Assembly (NCBI RefSeq): GCF_014695385.1
Contig: NZ_JACJOD010000013.1
Coordinates: forward strand, 372,001-436,000
Length of the DNA: 64,000 bases
Direction of reading: 5' to 3'
Source of the DNA: Trichocoleus sp. FACHB-46
Lineage (GTDB): Bacteria; Cyanobacteriota; Cyanobacteriia; FACHB-46
Each line of letters opens with the position of its first letter. The first letter of the stretch is position 1. The notes under the pieces were generated by a model. The model searched no databases. It was given only the letters and a program-made list of their open reading frames with translations, and had not been told where the DNA came from. A program made the position numbers and the translations under genes. Positions 1-8,926 of this stretch are shown here, one piece after another.

Positions 1-121
1 AATCATTCGCCCAAGGCTTGAGATCAGCTCTGGCATCAGGAAACTTTAGCTTAAATAAATTAACCACCGTTGCGATTTTGCTGGCGGTTTCAAGGTCGAG
101 GGCCTGTTCGGCTGCGTTCAC
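1..121 (-). CDS. hypothetical protein, N-terminal part only, cut by the window edge
   Basis: Reverse-strand open frame running off the left edge. I place the start at a GTG (119-121) because GGAAGGAG lies 8 nt upstream of it; an in-frame ATG at 140-142 has no such site. About 40 residues are visible, beginning VNAAEQALDLETASK and continuing with a mixed helical, lysine-rich segment to PWAND. The frame stays open upstream of the GTG to about position 199, so a longer product is possible. I do not recognise the family. It is divergent from the next gene, and the two share the 122-294 spacer. Confidence 0.5.
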   Translation of the reverse strand, partial: MNAAEQALDLETASKIATVVNLFKLKFPDARADLKPWAND

Positions 122-294
122 CTGAACCACTCCTTCCGACATACCAAAGGGACGAGAAACAATAGGAACTTGATAAGTAATGGTGCCAATTGTTCATCAA
201 TGGGCAGACTGAACTTGGCGAAACTGCGATGCTAGGTTCATTTGCAGCTCTGTATATAAGCAGTTCAACGCCGAACTATCAGGAGTTCAACCAC

Positions 295-672
295 ATGGCT
301 ACACCCTGTCACATCATCGTAGAAGGTAATCCAGCAATCATCTACGCCAGTAGAGAAGGAACTCCCACGAAAATCTTGCCTCGGCTTCAGCCTTTCTTAG
401 CAAAATTTTGGCAGGAAAGAGACAGCTCTGGAGAATACTGTGATACGCCAGAGTGTTTAGTAGCTCAGTTGGTCGTGAGATTTGGGTATGAAATGTGTGA
501 GGATGACTTCTCCCATCTACGGGTAGGACTCACTTATCGCCCAGAAGTTGATTACCTTTACTACATTGCTACCAACCGCACTGTACGTATCTGGGTTCCT
601 AGTGCAGCTTATCGCAGCACTCCCAGCTTAGGGCTCCAAGGCTGCGAGCTGCTAGTCAATGAATTTTGTTAA
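295..672 (+). CDS. hypothetical protein, 125 aa
   Basis: The open frame extends back to 190, but I choose the ATG at 295 because AGGAG (281-285) sits 9 nt upstream, and because the upstream residues are low-quality sequence. The product starts MATPCHIIVEGNPAIIYASREG and has a mixed alpha/beta pattern, with several Tyr/Trp residues in the second half (DYLYYIATNRTVRIWVP). There is no signal peptide, membrane segment or motif I recognise. It resembles a small soluble cytoplasmic protein; its function is unknown. It may be single-cistron, because the next gene starts 110 nt later without an obvious shared ribosome binding site. Confidence 0.5.
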   Translation: MATPCHIIVEGNPAIIYASREGTPTKILPRLQPFLAKFWQERDSSGEYCDTPECLVAQLVVRFGYEMCEDDFSHLRVGLTYRPEVDYLYYIATNRTVRIWVPSAAYRSTPSLGLQGCELLVNEFC

Positions 673-782
673 CTACTAAAAAATAATTCTGTCAGCATAG
701 CCTTCTGAGTGCTCTTTATGACCAAAGGGACAGGGCTCTAAACCAGTGGCAAGTTTACATTTAAAAATAAAACTTACTTGCT

Positions 783-1022
783 ATGTTTTCTGAGTCCCCT
801 TCAGTCAAAAAACTCTACGAGCGTCTTTCCCACAAAATCAAAGTTGTTTCTCAAAATATTGACGACAAAGTTCAGAGCGCCATTGCAGATCGGGTTAGCG
901 CTCCCTCTGACAACCTAAATGCACCCACTTACTTGGATGAAATGCTCATCCTACAAACCCTCAAGACCATTGAGAGTAAAGCCAAGGACCAGATAGAGCA
1001 GTCTGACAACTCTTGGTCGTAG
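783..1022 (+). CDS. hypothetical small helical protein, 79 aa
   Basis: Short frame coding for an almost entirely helical, charged peptide (KKLYERLSHKIKVVSQNIDDKVQSA in the first half; a conserved-looking LDEMLILQTLKTIESKA in the second). There is no cysteine, membrane segment or recognisable domain. I see no convincing Shine-Dalgarno sequence upstream of the ATG, which lowers confidence. The gene ends 33 nt before the stop of the convergent kinase gene. Confidence 0.4.
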   Translation: MFSESPSVKKLYERLSHKIKVVSQNIDDKVQSAIADRVSAPSDNLNAPTYLDEMLILQTLKTIESKAKDQIEQSDNSWS

Positions 1023-1054
1023 TATCGCGATCGCCCACAACCCAACAGCCATAC

Positions 1055-3676
1055 CTAGGTTTGGCGCAAAGGAATTTCAATCAAGAACTCGGTGCCTTTT
1101 CCTGGGGCAGAGTTACAGTGCAGTACTCCCCCATGTTTATCAGTCACAATCTGGTAACTAATTGACAACCCCAATCCTGTTCCTTTGCCGATAGGTTTGG
1201 TCGTAAAGAAGGGGTCAAATAATCGCCGTTGATCAGCTTTAGCAATGCCAGGACCATTGTCAGCAATCCGAATTTCAACGGATTGGGAGCCTAGCTGGCG
1301 GGTGTGAATTGCAATCGTTGGGGTTTGCGGAGGTTCAGAAGCTGGAGTTTGGCCATCCTCTAAAGCATCGATCGCATTAGTGAGCAAGTTCATAAAAACT
1401 TGGTTGAGTTGCCCTGCATAACACTCGACGAGCGGCAGATTCCCGCAGTCTTTGACCACCGCAATCTCAGGGCGATCGCTCTTGGCTTTGAGCCGATTCT
1501 GCAAAATCATTAAGGTGCTATCAATCCCTTCGTGGATGTCAACCGCTTTCATCTCGGCTTCGTCCATGCGGGAGAAGTTCCGCAGAGACAAGACAATCTT
1601 CTGAATCCGGTCTGCGCCTACTTTCATGGAAGCGAGAAGTTTGGGCAGGTCTGCTAGCAAGAAATCAAGGTCAATTGCTTCTATTTCCTCAGCAATTTCA
1701 GGGGTAGGATGCGGGAACTGTCGCTGATAAAGCTTCAATACCCCAGTTAGGTCTTGAATGTACTCTCCGGCGTAGTTGAGGTTGCCGTAGATGAAATTCA
1801 CGGGGTTGTTAATTTCATGAGCTATGCCTGCCACAAGCTGGCCTAGGCTGGACATTTTCTCGCTTTGTACCACTTGGGCTTGGGTTTGTTGCAGTTCACG
1901 CAGCGTCTGTTCTAGCTCTTGCGCCTTCTCTTGCAGTTCGGCGCTAGTCTTTTGCACTTCCGCAAATAAACGTGCATTATCCAGCGCTGTAGCAATTTGC
2001 CCCGCCAAGGTATTGAAGGTTTCTAAATCCATTGGGCTGAAGCGATCGCTCTGTTTATCCTCAATGTTGAGCACGCCTAGCAAAGAACCACGAGTCACCA
2101 AAGGCACTACCACTTCAGAGCCTAAAGTTGCTGAGTAGACACCTTTTACCTCAGGGTTAGAGTGCGCCTGATCCACACAAATAATCTCTTGGGTGCGAGC
2201 GGCAGTGGCAATCAAGCTTTCATCATCATCTAAAGCAATTCGAGTCGGTTGCCCCAGTCTCGTAATATCTTCCTGGCTAGACTCAACTTCTTTGTACAAG
2301 ATTTGTTGCTCAGGATTGAGCAAGTAGATTTGAATATAGTGCAGGTGGAAACGACTTTGCATCAAAGCGATCGCTTCTCGTAACAAGCGTTTAGGGTCTA
2401 AGACGACCCGCGACAGCTCGGTGACAGCCCCCGTCACTTGTTGGCTCACTTCTAGCTCTTGCGTTCGTTCCTCCAAATTTTGCAGCAGCTTACCCACCTG
2501 CTCAGCCATTTGGTTGAAGCTACCTGCTAGCACCCCAATTTCGTCTTCAGTCTGGATGGTACTACGAGCTTTCAGGTCACCCGCTGTAAAGCTGGTAACG
2601 ATGCTAGTCAGCCCAATTAGGGGTTTTGTGAGCAATTCGCTGAGGGTAATGGCAGCGGCTGCGACTAGAACGGCGATCGCGATCGCCAACAACAGGGTTG
2701 CCCGGATTTGAGCTTGGATAGGCCCTAGAAACAAACTCTGTGACTCAACAAAAACGACCGACCAAGGCTGAGTTTTTAACTTCGTCACCGCCGCTGAATT
2801 TAACTCATCACTATTAACGGCTAAAGGAGTTGTAAAAAAAGCAGATTGATTAGTATTCTTAAGTCCCTGCTCAAACGCTGGCAAATTAGTCGCTAGCTCT
2901 GCTGGAGTTCCCTGGGGTAATCGTCCTGCTGCTTGTAGCGCTTTGACTTTTGCAGCAGGCAGCGGCGTAACCGACTTAAAAACCAACTCCGGAGCATACC
3001 CTTGCGCTAAACGAATCTGGTTCTCGTCTAATAAAATTGCAAACGAGCCTTTGCCACCCGCCACTAGAGCACTGTTTTGCGCGACTAATCTTTGAATGGC
3101 ATTGGCGTTGTAACGCACTCGTAAAATGCCGATCGTCTTGCCCAATGCATCACGGATGGGACTCGTGAAATATAAGCTGGCTACTCTGTCACCGGCTGAA
3201 TATTGTATGGGCGAAACGTAAGGCAAACCAGTTTTGAATGGTTGCTGGAAGTAGGGACGGTCCGTTTCGCTAGTTCCTATATTGACTGTGTAAGTATCAA
3301 TTACATTTTGCCCTTGTGCGTCAAGTAAGGCATAGGACAGGATGTTGAGCGTATCTTTACGACCTAAAGCTAGCAAGGTAGTTTCCACCTCAGTTCGCAT
3401 GGCCGTTCTTTGTACAGCAGGCAGACTCAGGTACTTGGCTAGAATAGGGAGCTGGGCTTCAACTCGGACTGCATCAAGATTGGTTTTGATGAACGAATCT
3501 AGGCTCAGGGCCGTTTGGGAAGCAGCGCCCAAGAGAGCCAAGTTAGCATTATTAGTTAGAGCTTTTTGGGTCGATCGCTGGTTCAGCAGGGCCAAGATTA
3601 AGATCGGCAATAGTGCGACACCCAAAAGCGAAAAAATGAGTTTGCTACGCAGTGTGGAGAATTTGAGGAAGTTCAT
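1055..3676 (-). CDS. membrane sensor histidine kinase (periplasmic sensor-HAMP-GAF-HisKA-HATPase)
   Basis: 873-residue two-component sensor kinase. Visible order: transmembrane helix near residues 14-32; a long periplasmic domain of about 290 residues, compatible with a double-Cache/PAS-like ligand sensor; a second helix near 327-347; HAMP linker; a GAF domain (about 415-570); a coiled coil (about 575-610); a HisKA domain with phospho-acceptor His620 in AGIAHEINNPVNF; and a HATPase domain with N box (NQVFMNLLTNAID), G1 (ADNGPGI) and G2 (GKGTGLGLSI). There is no receiver domain and no response regulator gene nearby. The start ATG overlaps the stop of the upstream lipoprotein gene by one base (TAATG), so the two are almost certainly co-translated and functionally paired. 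The EINNPVNFIYGN H-box type is common in cyanobacterial hybrid-type kinases. Confidence 0.93.
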   Translation of the reverse strand: MNFLKFSTLRSKLIFSLLGVALLPILILALLNQRSTQKALTNNANLALLGAASQTALSLDSFIKTNLDAVRVEAQLPILAKYLSLPAVQRTAMRTEVETTLLALGRKDTLNILSYALLDAQGQNVIDTYTVNIGTSETDRPYFQQPFKTGLPYVSPIQYSAGDRVASLYFTSPIRDALGKTIGILRVRYNANAIQRLVAQNSALVAGGKGSFAILLDENQIRLAQGYAPELVFKSVTPLPAAKVKALQAAGRLPQGTPAELATNLPAFEQGLKNTNQSAFFTTPLAVNSDELNSAAVTKLKTQPWSVVFVESQSLFLGPIQAQIRATLLLAIAIAVLVAAAAITLSELLTKPLIGLTSIVTSFTAGDLKARSTIQTEDEIGVLAGSFNQMAEQVGKLLQNLEERTQELEVSQQVTGAVTELSRVVLDPKRLLREAIALMQSRFHLHYIQIYLLNPEQQILYKEVESSQEDITRLGQPTRIALDDDESLIATAARTQEIICVDQAHSNPEVKGVYSATLGSEVVVPLVTRGSLLGVLNIEDKQSDRFSPMDLETFNTLAGQIATALDNARLFAEVQKTSAELQEKAQELEQTLRELQQTQAQVVQSEKMSSLGQLVAGIAHEINNPVNFIYGNLNYAGEYIQDLTGVLKLYQRQFPHPTPEIAEEIEAIDLDFLLADLPKLLASMKVGADRIQKIVLSLRNFSRMDEAEMKAVDIHEGIDSTLMILQNRLKAKSDRPEIAVVKDCGNLPLVECYAGQLNQVFMNLLTNAIDALEDGQTPASEPPQTPTIAIHTRQLGSQSVEIRIADNGPGIAKADQRRLFDPFFTTKPIGKGTGLGLSISYQIVTDKHGGVLHCNSAPGKGTEFLIEIPLRQT

Positions 3677-4731
3677 TATGGCTGTTCCTGACTGAGCGCC
3701 TGCACAAATGAGGGAACAATTAACTTCTCAACTTCGGGGGCAGTACTCAATCCACCAGTACGAATAAAGAAGTCAGCATACAACTGAGCTGTGTAGTAAA
3801 GAGACTCGGTGGTGGTACCGGGGGTCAGTGCTTTGAGATTTTTGGGTAGCGTCATCAACTGCACCCCTGCGGTGGAGACATCTGCTGTCTTGAGTTTGAG
3901 CGCTTGGGCAATTAAGGCCGCTCCTTCTTGAGGATGCGTTAGCCAGTAGTCCTGAGCCTGAAACCAAGCCTTCATAAAGGCTTTTAGCTCTTGGGGGCGA
4001 TCGCGAATCACTGAGCTGTGAAACACAATGCCACTGGGAATCAAGCCTGGTGTTTCCTTGCTAGTAAACAGAGTATGAGCACCCGTTCGGACGGCTTGGG
4101 TGGCATAAGGGTCCCAGGTGTGTCCTGCTTGAATATCGCCGCTTTGCAGTCGAGCTGGTACTGACTCCCCTTCCATATTCACCAGAGTAAAATCATCGGA
4201 TGTCAGGTTGTGAGCTTCCATTAACTGCCTGACAAACAACTCGCCAAAATCCCCCAACTTGGCTCCAATTCGCTTGCCCTTCAGGTCTTTTGCACCAGTA
4301 ATTTCAGGCTGAACCACTAAAGCATCAGAACCCGCAGACTGATCGGTGAGCATGACCATTTGAATATCTGGGTTCTGCCCAATGATGCCCATTAAGCTAC
4401 CCATTGCCAGTGTCACCCCATCGGTTTGGCCTGCACTGAAGTTAGAGATCGGCTCTAAATAGTTTTCAGAATAAACAGGTTCAACTTTCACGCCTTGCTC
4501 AGCAAAAAACCCTTTCTCTTGAGCAATTACCATCGGGAAATACCCAGGCCACAGACTATAACCCACTTTTAGAGGTGTTTGATTCGACTGTGGTGTGACT
4601 GAAGTAGAGCTGTGGCAAGCAACGCACAGCAGCATACTCAATAGAAATAAACTTAGAAGCTTGAGAAAGTGGGCTTGAACTTGACGCAAGGAGATCACCT
4701 GAATAAACCGTAGGGCCACCAAGCTGCTCAT
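3676..4731 (-). CDS. substrate-binding lipoprotein, NMT1/SsuA-like
   Basis: 351-residue periplasmic binding protein. A basic N-terminus and hydrophobic stretch (LLSLFLLSMLLCVAC) end in Cys39, a near-consensus lipobox, so it should be a lipid-anchored export product. The mature part begins with the typical LKVGYSLWPGYFPMVIAQEKGFF, and contains KDLKGKRIGAKLG and HTWDPYATQAVRTGA. These are features of the NMT1/THI5-like and SsuA/TauA families that bind sulfonates, nitrate, bicarbonate or pyrimidines; the ligand cannot be read from sequence. There is no permease or ATPase gene adjacent, and the only partner is the kinase starting at its stop codon, so a ligand-presenting role for that kinase is plausible (inference). 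An upstream in-frame region gives no better start. Confidence 0.85.
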   Translation of the reverse strand: MSSLVALRFIQVISLRQVQAHFLKLLSLFLLSMLLCVACHSSTSVTPQSNQTPLKVGYSLWPGYFPMVIAQEKGFFAEQGVKVEPVYSENYLEPISNFSAGQTDGVTLAMGSLMGIIGQNPDIQMVMLTDQSAGSDALVVQPEITGAKDLKGKRIGAKLGDFGELFVRQLMEAHNLTSDDFTLVNMEGESVPARLQSGDIQAGHTWDPYATQAVRTGAHTLFTSKETPGLIPSGIVFHSSVIRDRPQELKAFMKAWFQAQDYWLTHPQEGAALIAQALKLKTADVSTAGVQLMTLPKNLKALTPGTTTESLYYTAQLYADFFIRTGGLSTAPEVEKLIVPSFVQALSQEQP

Positions 4732-5077
4732 GCTCGGTTAGAGCATCACTGGCGATCGCTGAGTTCTCCCGTAAACCCACCAGCTTTTTAGTGACCTAAT
4801 ACCTAGTTTTTCCCATTTAATTCAGGGCTATAAGCCCGGAGTCAAGGATATTTATCAGCCATGTTGCTGATCCTGCCAAATTAAGCCCGCGATCGCGGCT
4901 GTAGAGCCCCGCATGCAAAGATGAAAATTGCCGGTCTAAAGCATGGCAATAGTATTTCCGACGAATTCTCCACCCGACCTGGAGCGAAAACGATTAATCT
5001 GGATAAGTGGGAAAGCAACAGTTTGCTTCTAAACGCACCTCTGGATTGAAGACTCATTATCTGACAGTCATTAAGTT
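4732..5077. other. divergent intergenic region between lipoprotein gene and ffh
   Basis: No gene is seen. It holds two copies of the HIP1 octamer, one at 4752-4759 and one inside the 12-nt palindrome CCGCGATCGCGG at 4887-4898. It must carry the promoters of both divergent transcripts, but I cannot assign a convincing -35/-10 pair. Confidence 0.5.
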
Positions 5078-6532
5078 ATGTTTGACGCGCTCGCTGAACG
5101 CTTAGAATCTGCCTGGAAAACCCTGCGGGGTCAAGACAAAATTTCTGAATCGAACGTTCAGGAAGCCCTGCGGGAAGTTCGTCGCGCTCTCTTGGAGGCG
5201 GATGTCAACCTCCAAGTGGTGAAAGATTTTGTTGCAGAGGTGCAGACCAAAGCCCTAGGCGAAGAGGTAGTCGCTGGCGTTCGGCCTGACCAACAGTTCA
5301 TCAAACTGGTTTACGACGAGTTGGTATCCGTGATGGGGGAAACCAATATTCCCCTGGCAGAAGCTAGCCCAGCGCCCACCGTGATTTTGATGGCAGGTCT
5401 GCAAGGAACGGGTAAAACCACTGCGACCGCTAAACTGGCTTTGCATCTGCGTAAAGAGAATCGCAGCACTCTCTTGGTCGCTACCGACGTTTACCGTCCT
5501 GCCGCGATCGACCAGCTCGTCACCTTGGGTAAACAGATCGAAGTGCCCGTATTTGAACTGGGCAAAGATGCTGACCCCGTTGAAATTGCTCGCCAAGGAG
5601 TAGAACGAGCCAGGGCAGAAGGAATTAATACTGTCATTATCGACACTGCGGGCCGTCTGCAAATCGACCAAAACATGATGTCGGAGTTGGCGCGCATCAA
5701 AGAAACCATTCAGCCTCATGAGACGCTGCTGGTCGTAGATGCCATGACAGGGCAAGAAGCTGCCAGCTTGACTCGCACCTTCCACGACCAAATTGGCATT
5801 ACTGGGGCAATTCTCACCAAAATGGATGGCGACACCCGAGGTGGTGCTGCCCTTTCAGTTCGCCGCATCTCTGGCCAACCCATCAAGTTTATTGGGGTGG
5901 GCGAAAAAGTTGATGCGTTGCAACCCTTCTATCCAGACCGGATGGCTTCCCGAATTCTGGGTATGGGAGACGTACTCACCCTGGTAGAGAAAGCCCAGGA
6001 AGCCGTGGATCTGGCCGATGCCGAGAAAATGCAGGAGAAAATCCTCTCGGCCAAATTCGACTTCACTGACTTCCTCAAGCAAACCCGCTTGTTGAAAAAC
6101 ATGGGTTCCTTGGGTGGCATCATGAAGCTGATCCCAGGCATGAACAAGCTGAGCAACGAGCAACTCCAGCAAGGAGAGACTCAACTGAAGCGGGCTGAGT
6201 CGATGATCAACTCCATGACGCCTGAGGAGCGAAAAGACCCTGATTTGTTAGCGGGTTCTCCTGGCCGCCGTCGTCGTATTGCCCGTGGTGCAGGTTATGC
6301 CGAATCGGATGTAGCCAAGTTAGTAGCCGATTTCCAGAAGATGCGATCGCTGATGCAACAGTTGGGACAGGGCCAACTTCCCATGCCTGGGATGTTTGGT
6401 GGGGGACCGTTCGGTGGCGGGCCTGGCTATGGTGGCAACCAACCCCCGCAACCCGGTTGGCGTGGCTATCCTGGGGGAGCTCCTACCAAGAAAAAGAAGG
6501 AGAAAAAGAAAAAAGGCTTTGGCAATCTGTAG
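5078..6532 (+). CDS. ffh: signal recognition particle protein Ffh (SRP54)
   Basis: 484-residue GTPase subunit of the signal recognition particle; it binds 4.5S/SRP RNA and signal peptides of nascent membrane proteins and docks with FtsY. Visible: the helical N domain (1-90); G domain with P loop GLQGTGKTTATAKLA (about 107-121), DTAGRLQ, TKMDGDTRGGAAL and a closing GVGEK; then the methionine-rich M domain (about 325-435) including GMNKLSNEQL and GSPGRRRRIARGAG, the RNA-binding segment. The tail is Gly/Pro-rich and ends in a lysine run before GFGNL, as in other cyanobacterial Ffh. It heads a conserved translation-related block with rpsP and the KH gene. Confidence 0.97.
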   Translation: MFDALAERLESAWKTLRGQDKISESNVQEALREVRRALLEADVNLQVVKDFVAEVQTKALGEEVVAGVRPDQQFIKLVYDELVSVMGETNIPLAEASPAPTVILMAGLQGTGKTTATAKLALHLRKENRSTLLVATDVYRPAAIDQLVTLGKQIEVPVFELGKDADPVEIARQGVERARAEGINTVIIDTAGRLQIDQNMMSELARIKETIQPHETLLVVDAMTGQEAASLTRTFHDQIGITGAILTKMDGDTRGGAALSVRRISGQPIKFIGVGEKVDALQPFYPDRMASRILGMGDVLTLVEKAQEAVDLADAEKMQEKILSAKFDFTDFLKQTRLLKNMGSLGGIMKLIPGMNKLSNEQLQQGETQLKRAESMINSMTPEERKDPDLLAGSPGRRRRIARGAGYAESDVAKLVADFQKMRSLMQQLGQGQLPMPGMFGGGPFGGGPGYGGNQPPQPGWRGYPGGAPTKKKKEKKKKGFGNL

Positions 6533-6700
6533 CAATTAGCATTGGGCAACTAACTATGAGCGATGAGCCTTTCGCGCGTTAGCACTTAAGTCACCCAGCC
6601 ATCCTTAACAGTCTCAAATAATTTGAGCGGAGTAGCGGGTGAGTCCAGGCAAATGGTATGATGATCAATTCAGTAGTGCTTATTGGGTAAAGCCTGATAG

Positions 6701-6708
6701 GCGATCGC
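6701..6708. repeat. HIP1 octamer GCGATCGC (representative copy; dozens across the window)
   Basis: The palindrome GCGATCGC recurs throughout coding and spacer DNA, for example 4752-4759, 6701-6708 and in both arms of the terminator at 41780-41820. Such density is a known signature of many cyanobacterial genomes. It explains the repeated Arg-Ser/Ile-Ala codon contexts in the genes. Confidence 0.9.
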
Positions 6709-6768
6709 TAAAAGCCCATAGCTATTAGCTTTAAAACTTGTAATTCCCTAGGAGCAAACCCTTCAAGC

Positions 6769-7017
6769 ATGATCAAACTGCGGTTGAAGCGATACGGCAA
6801 AAAGCGTGAAGTCAGTTACCGGATTGTGGCAATGCATAGCACCACTCGCCGGGATGGTCGTCCCCTGGAAGAGTTGGGCTTTTATAATCCCAGAACGGAT
6901 GAAGTGCGTCTAAAAGTTGACGCGATCGTCAAGCGGCTCCAAGAAGGAGCTCAGCCTACCGAAACGGTACGCAGCATTCTTAGAAAGGCCAATGTCTTCG
7001 AACAGGTCAATGCCTGA
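6769..7017 (+). CDS. rpsP: 30S ribosomal protein S16
   Basis: 82 residues, the usual length for bS16, starting [20 protein letters not shown] and containing the family signature [15 protein letters not shown]. It binds 16S rRNA and is needed for 30S assembly. A ribosome binding site (CTAGGAGC) precedes the ATG by about 10 nt. The 3' end overlaps the start of the following KH-domain gene, so the two are translationally coupled. The 236-nt gap to ffh contains a HIP1 octamer (6701-6708) and presumably a promoter. Confidence 0.97.
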   Translation: MIKLRLKRYGKKREVSYRIVAMHSTTRRDGRPLEELGFYNPRTDEVRLKVDAIVKRLQEGAQPTETVRSILRKANVFEQVNA

Positions 7018-7420
7018 GTCATCCAGTCGAGAGGGGTTGGGTCACTCAACTCCGCCTCGCTCTGCTATCCCCAACTATGTTGAATTGGTGCGGTTCCTAA
7101 TTCAACCTTTTCTGGAGTCGCCGGAGTCCTTAAAAGTAGACTGTGAGCTATCTGCTAGCCGACCCAAAATTTGGATTCGGTTAGCTTTTGATAGCTTGGA
7201 TAAAGGGCGTGTATTTGGTCGCGGTGGACGTAACATCCAGGCTATTCGGACTGTCTTAGAAGCTGCGGCTCAATCTTCGGGCCAAGCCATCTACTTAGAT
7301 GTTTTTGGCGGTGACCCAGTAGGTAACCGAGACGAAGCAGCGGAGCCGGAGTCTAGCTCAAAGTCTCAGCCTCCTCGCTCTGCACCCCCCAAATCTGCTC
7401 CTAAACTACGGACTCAATAA
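7010..7420 (+). CDS. khpA: KH-domain RNA-binding protein (KhpA-like)
   Basis: 136-residue protein built on a single KH domain: [22 protein letters not shown], then the nucleic-acid loop [19 protein letters not shown] with its GxxG motif (GRGG). The C-terminal ~40 residues are Ser/Pro/Lys-rich and probably disordered. KhpA proteins are small RNA chaperone-like proteins involved in RNA metabolism and division. The gene directly follows rpsP, as in many bacteria. Start choice: ATG 7010 gives an 8-nt overlap with rpsP and fits translational coupling; ATG 6992 would add six residues and is possible; the frame extends further upstream only as a shadow of rpsP. Confidence 0.87.
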   Translation: MPESSSREGLGHSTPPRSAIPNYVELVRFLIQPFLESPESLKVDCELSASRPKIWIRLAFDSLDKGRVFGRGGRNIQAIRTVLEAAAQSSGQAIYLDVFGGDPVGNRDEAAEPESSSKSQPPRSAPPKSAPKLRTQ

Positions 7421-7526
7421 GGTATAAATTAGGAACGTGAGCAGGGCTTCCGCCTGCTTAAAGTGTGGTTGCGCTTAAAACACAGCCCTATCCTACAAAT
7501 CCAAAGCAAGGAGGTGAGCACAGCGA

Positions 7527-7700
7527 GTGGCAGAAGTGCGTCTAGGTGAAAATGAGTCTATTGAATCAGCGTTAAGACGCTTCAAGAAGAAGATTCAGAA
7601 AGCAGGAATTTTATCTGAAGTTAAACGTCGCGAACGTTACGAGAAGCCTAGTCTTCGTCGTAAGCACAAGTCCGAAGCTTCCCGCAAGCGTCGCCCTTAA
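7527..7700 (+). CDS. rpsU: 30S ribosomal protein S21
   Basis: 57-residue gene starting with GTG, too short for ordinary ORF filters. Translation begins [19 protein letters not shown] and continues [21 protein letters not shown], the bS21 signature, ending in a basic tail SRKRRP. AAGGAGGTGA at 7508-7517 lies 9 nt before the GTG, nearly perfect against the 16S anti-SD. bS21 sits near the mRNA exit/anti-SD region of the 30S subunit. A 6-bp hairpin (AGCAGG/CCTGCT, 7440-7458) precedes the gene and a clear terminator follows it, so it may be an independent transcript. Confidence 0.95.
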   Translation: MAEVRLGENESIESALRRFKKKIQKAGILSEVKRRERYEKPSLRRKHKSEASRKRRP

Positions 7701-7790
7701 GTGCATGAGATGTAAATTAAACCCCGATGTAGATAGCAAATATACGCTTTTACAGTGGTTTCCAGGGGTAGCAAAATATTAAAGTGAGTA

Positions 7791-7833
7791 GACGCCTGCC
7801 AACCAAGATTGCATTCGGTTCAGGCGTCTTTTT
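7791..7833 (+). terminator. rho-independent terminator after rpsU
   Basis: Perfect 8-bp stem GACGCCTG (7791-7798) / CAGGCGTC (7821-7828), extended inside the loop by AACC/GGTT, followed by TTTTT (7829-7833). It separates rpsU from the PhoH gene. Confidence 0.85.
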
Positions 7834-7919
7834 GTGATTCAAAAACGATTTTTTATAACACTTTGGTTCACGATTAAGCAAGCTGGCGCAAAAACCTTTT
7901 TAGGAGCACCGATATTCGC

Positions 7920-8873
7920 ATGGTAGAGGCTGCATCCATTCAGTTACCCACGGCTGAGAGTGCGATCGCCCTGGCTGGTTTACAAGAAGAAAATCTCAAA
8001 ACTCTTGCTCGCCAAACTGGAGCCACGATTGTTCTCCGGGGACAGGAACTGTTGATCTCTGGAACTGCAACTCAAGTTGATTTGAGTTGTAAAGTGGTGC
8101 GATCGCTCGAAGACCTTTGGAGCAAAGGTAAAAGTATTTCTAGAGCCGACATTCTCACCGCTCGTCAAGCCTTGGACACCCATCGCCAAGATGAGTTCAA
8201 CGAGATGCAGCATGACGTTTTAGCGCGGACTCGTCGAGGGGAAGATATTCGAGCTAAAACGTTTCGGCAACGGCAATACATTCAGGCAGTCCGCACCCAT
8301 GATCTGACATTTTGCATTGGCCCAGCGGGAACGGGTAAAACCTTTTTAGCGGCGGTGTTAGCGGTACAAGCGTTGCTGTCTAATCAGTGCGAACGCTTGA
8401 TTTTGACTCGTCCGGCGGTGGAGGCGGGTGAAAAATTGGGGTTTTTGCCAGGAGACTTGCAGCAGAAGGTTAACCCCTATTTACGCCCGCTTTACGATGC
8501 TTTGTATGAGTTCATTGACCCGGAGAAGATTCCGAATTTAATGGAGCGGGGGGTGATTGAAGTCGCTCCGATCGCCTATATGCGAGGCCGCACTCTCAGC
8601 AACGCTTTTGTGATTTTGGATGAAGCGCAGAACACAACTCCGGCTCAAATGAAAATGATTTTGACTCGTCTGGGGTTCAAATCGCGCATGGTAGTCACGG
8701 GCGATCTGACTCAGACGGACTTGCCGACTCAACAAACCTCTGGTTTGGCGGTGGCTCAGAAAATTCTGCAACATGTCGAAGGCATTGCTTTCTGCCACTT
8801 CTCTCAAGCCGATGTGGTGCGCCATCCTTTAGTCCAGCGAATTGTTGCTGCTTACGAACAGTACGAACAATAA
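7920..8873 (+). CDS. phoH: PhoH-like ATPase
   Basis: 317-residue PhoH/PhoL-type P-loop ATPase. After an N-terminal KH-like segment (LKTLARQTGATIVLRGQELLISG, about 27-50) come Walker A GPAGTGKTFLAAVLA (about 138), RPAVEAGEKLGFLPGDLQQK, Walker B FVILDEAQNTT and VVTGDLTQTDLP. Bacterial PhoH proteins of this type are cytosolic and linked to RNA metabolism and phosphate stress; the biochemical role is not settled. GGAGC precedes the ATG. The gene sits directly after the rpsP-rpsU block, consistent with a role near translation or RNA turnover. Confidence 0.93.
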   Translation: MVEAASIQLPTAESAIALAGLQEENLKTLARQTGATIVLRGQELLISGTATQVDLSCKVVRSLEDLWSKGKSISRADILTARQALDTHRQDEFNEMQHDVLARTRRGEDIRAKTFRQRQYIQAVRTHDLTFCIGPAGTGKTFLAAVLAVQALLSNQCERLILTRPAVEAGEKLGFLPGDLQQKVNPYLRPLYDALYEFIDPEKIPNLMERGVIEVAPIAYMRGRTLSNAFVILDEAQNTTPAQMKMILTRLGFKSRMVVTGDLTQTDLPTQQTSGLAVAQKILQHVEGIAFCHFSQADVVRHPLVQRIVAAYEQYEQ

Positions 8874-8926
8874 TTGATTGGTTCAACTTAGCCATTAGCG
8901 TAGGGAAGTTTAGGAGCCGATCGCAG

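Noticed and set aside
1824-2711. Forward frames on the opposite strand of the sensor kinase
   Set aside because: Ser/Cys/Arg-rich shadow translations of the kinase gene with no ribosome binding sites.
7440-7458. Hairpin AGCAGG/CCTGCT before rpsU considered as a terminator
   Set aside because: No T tract follows; it may be a leader element, noted with rpsU instead.
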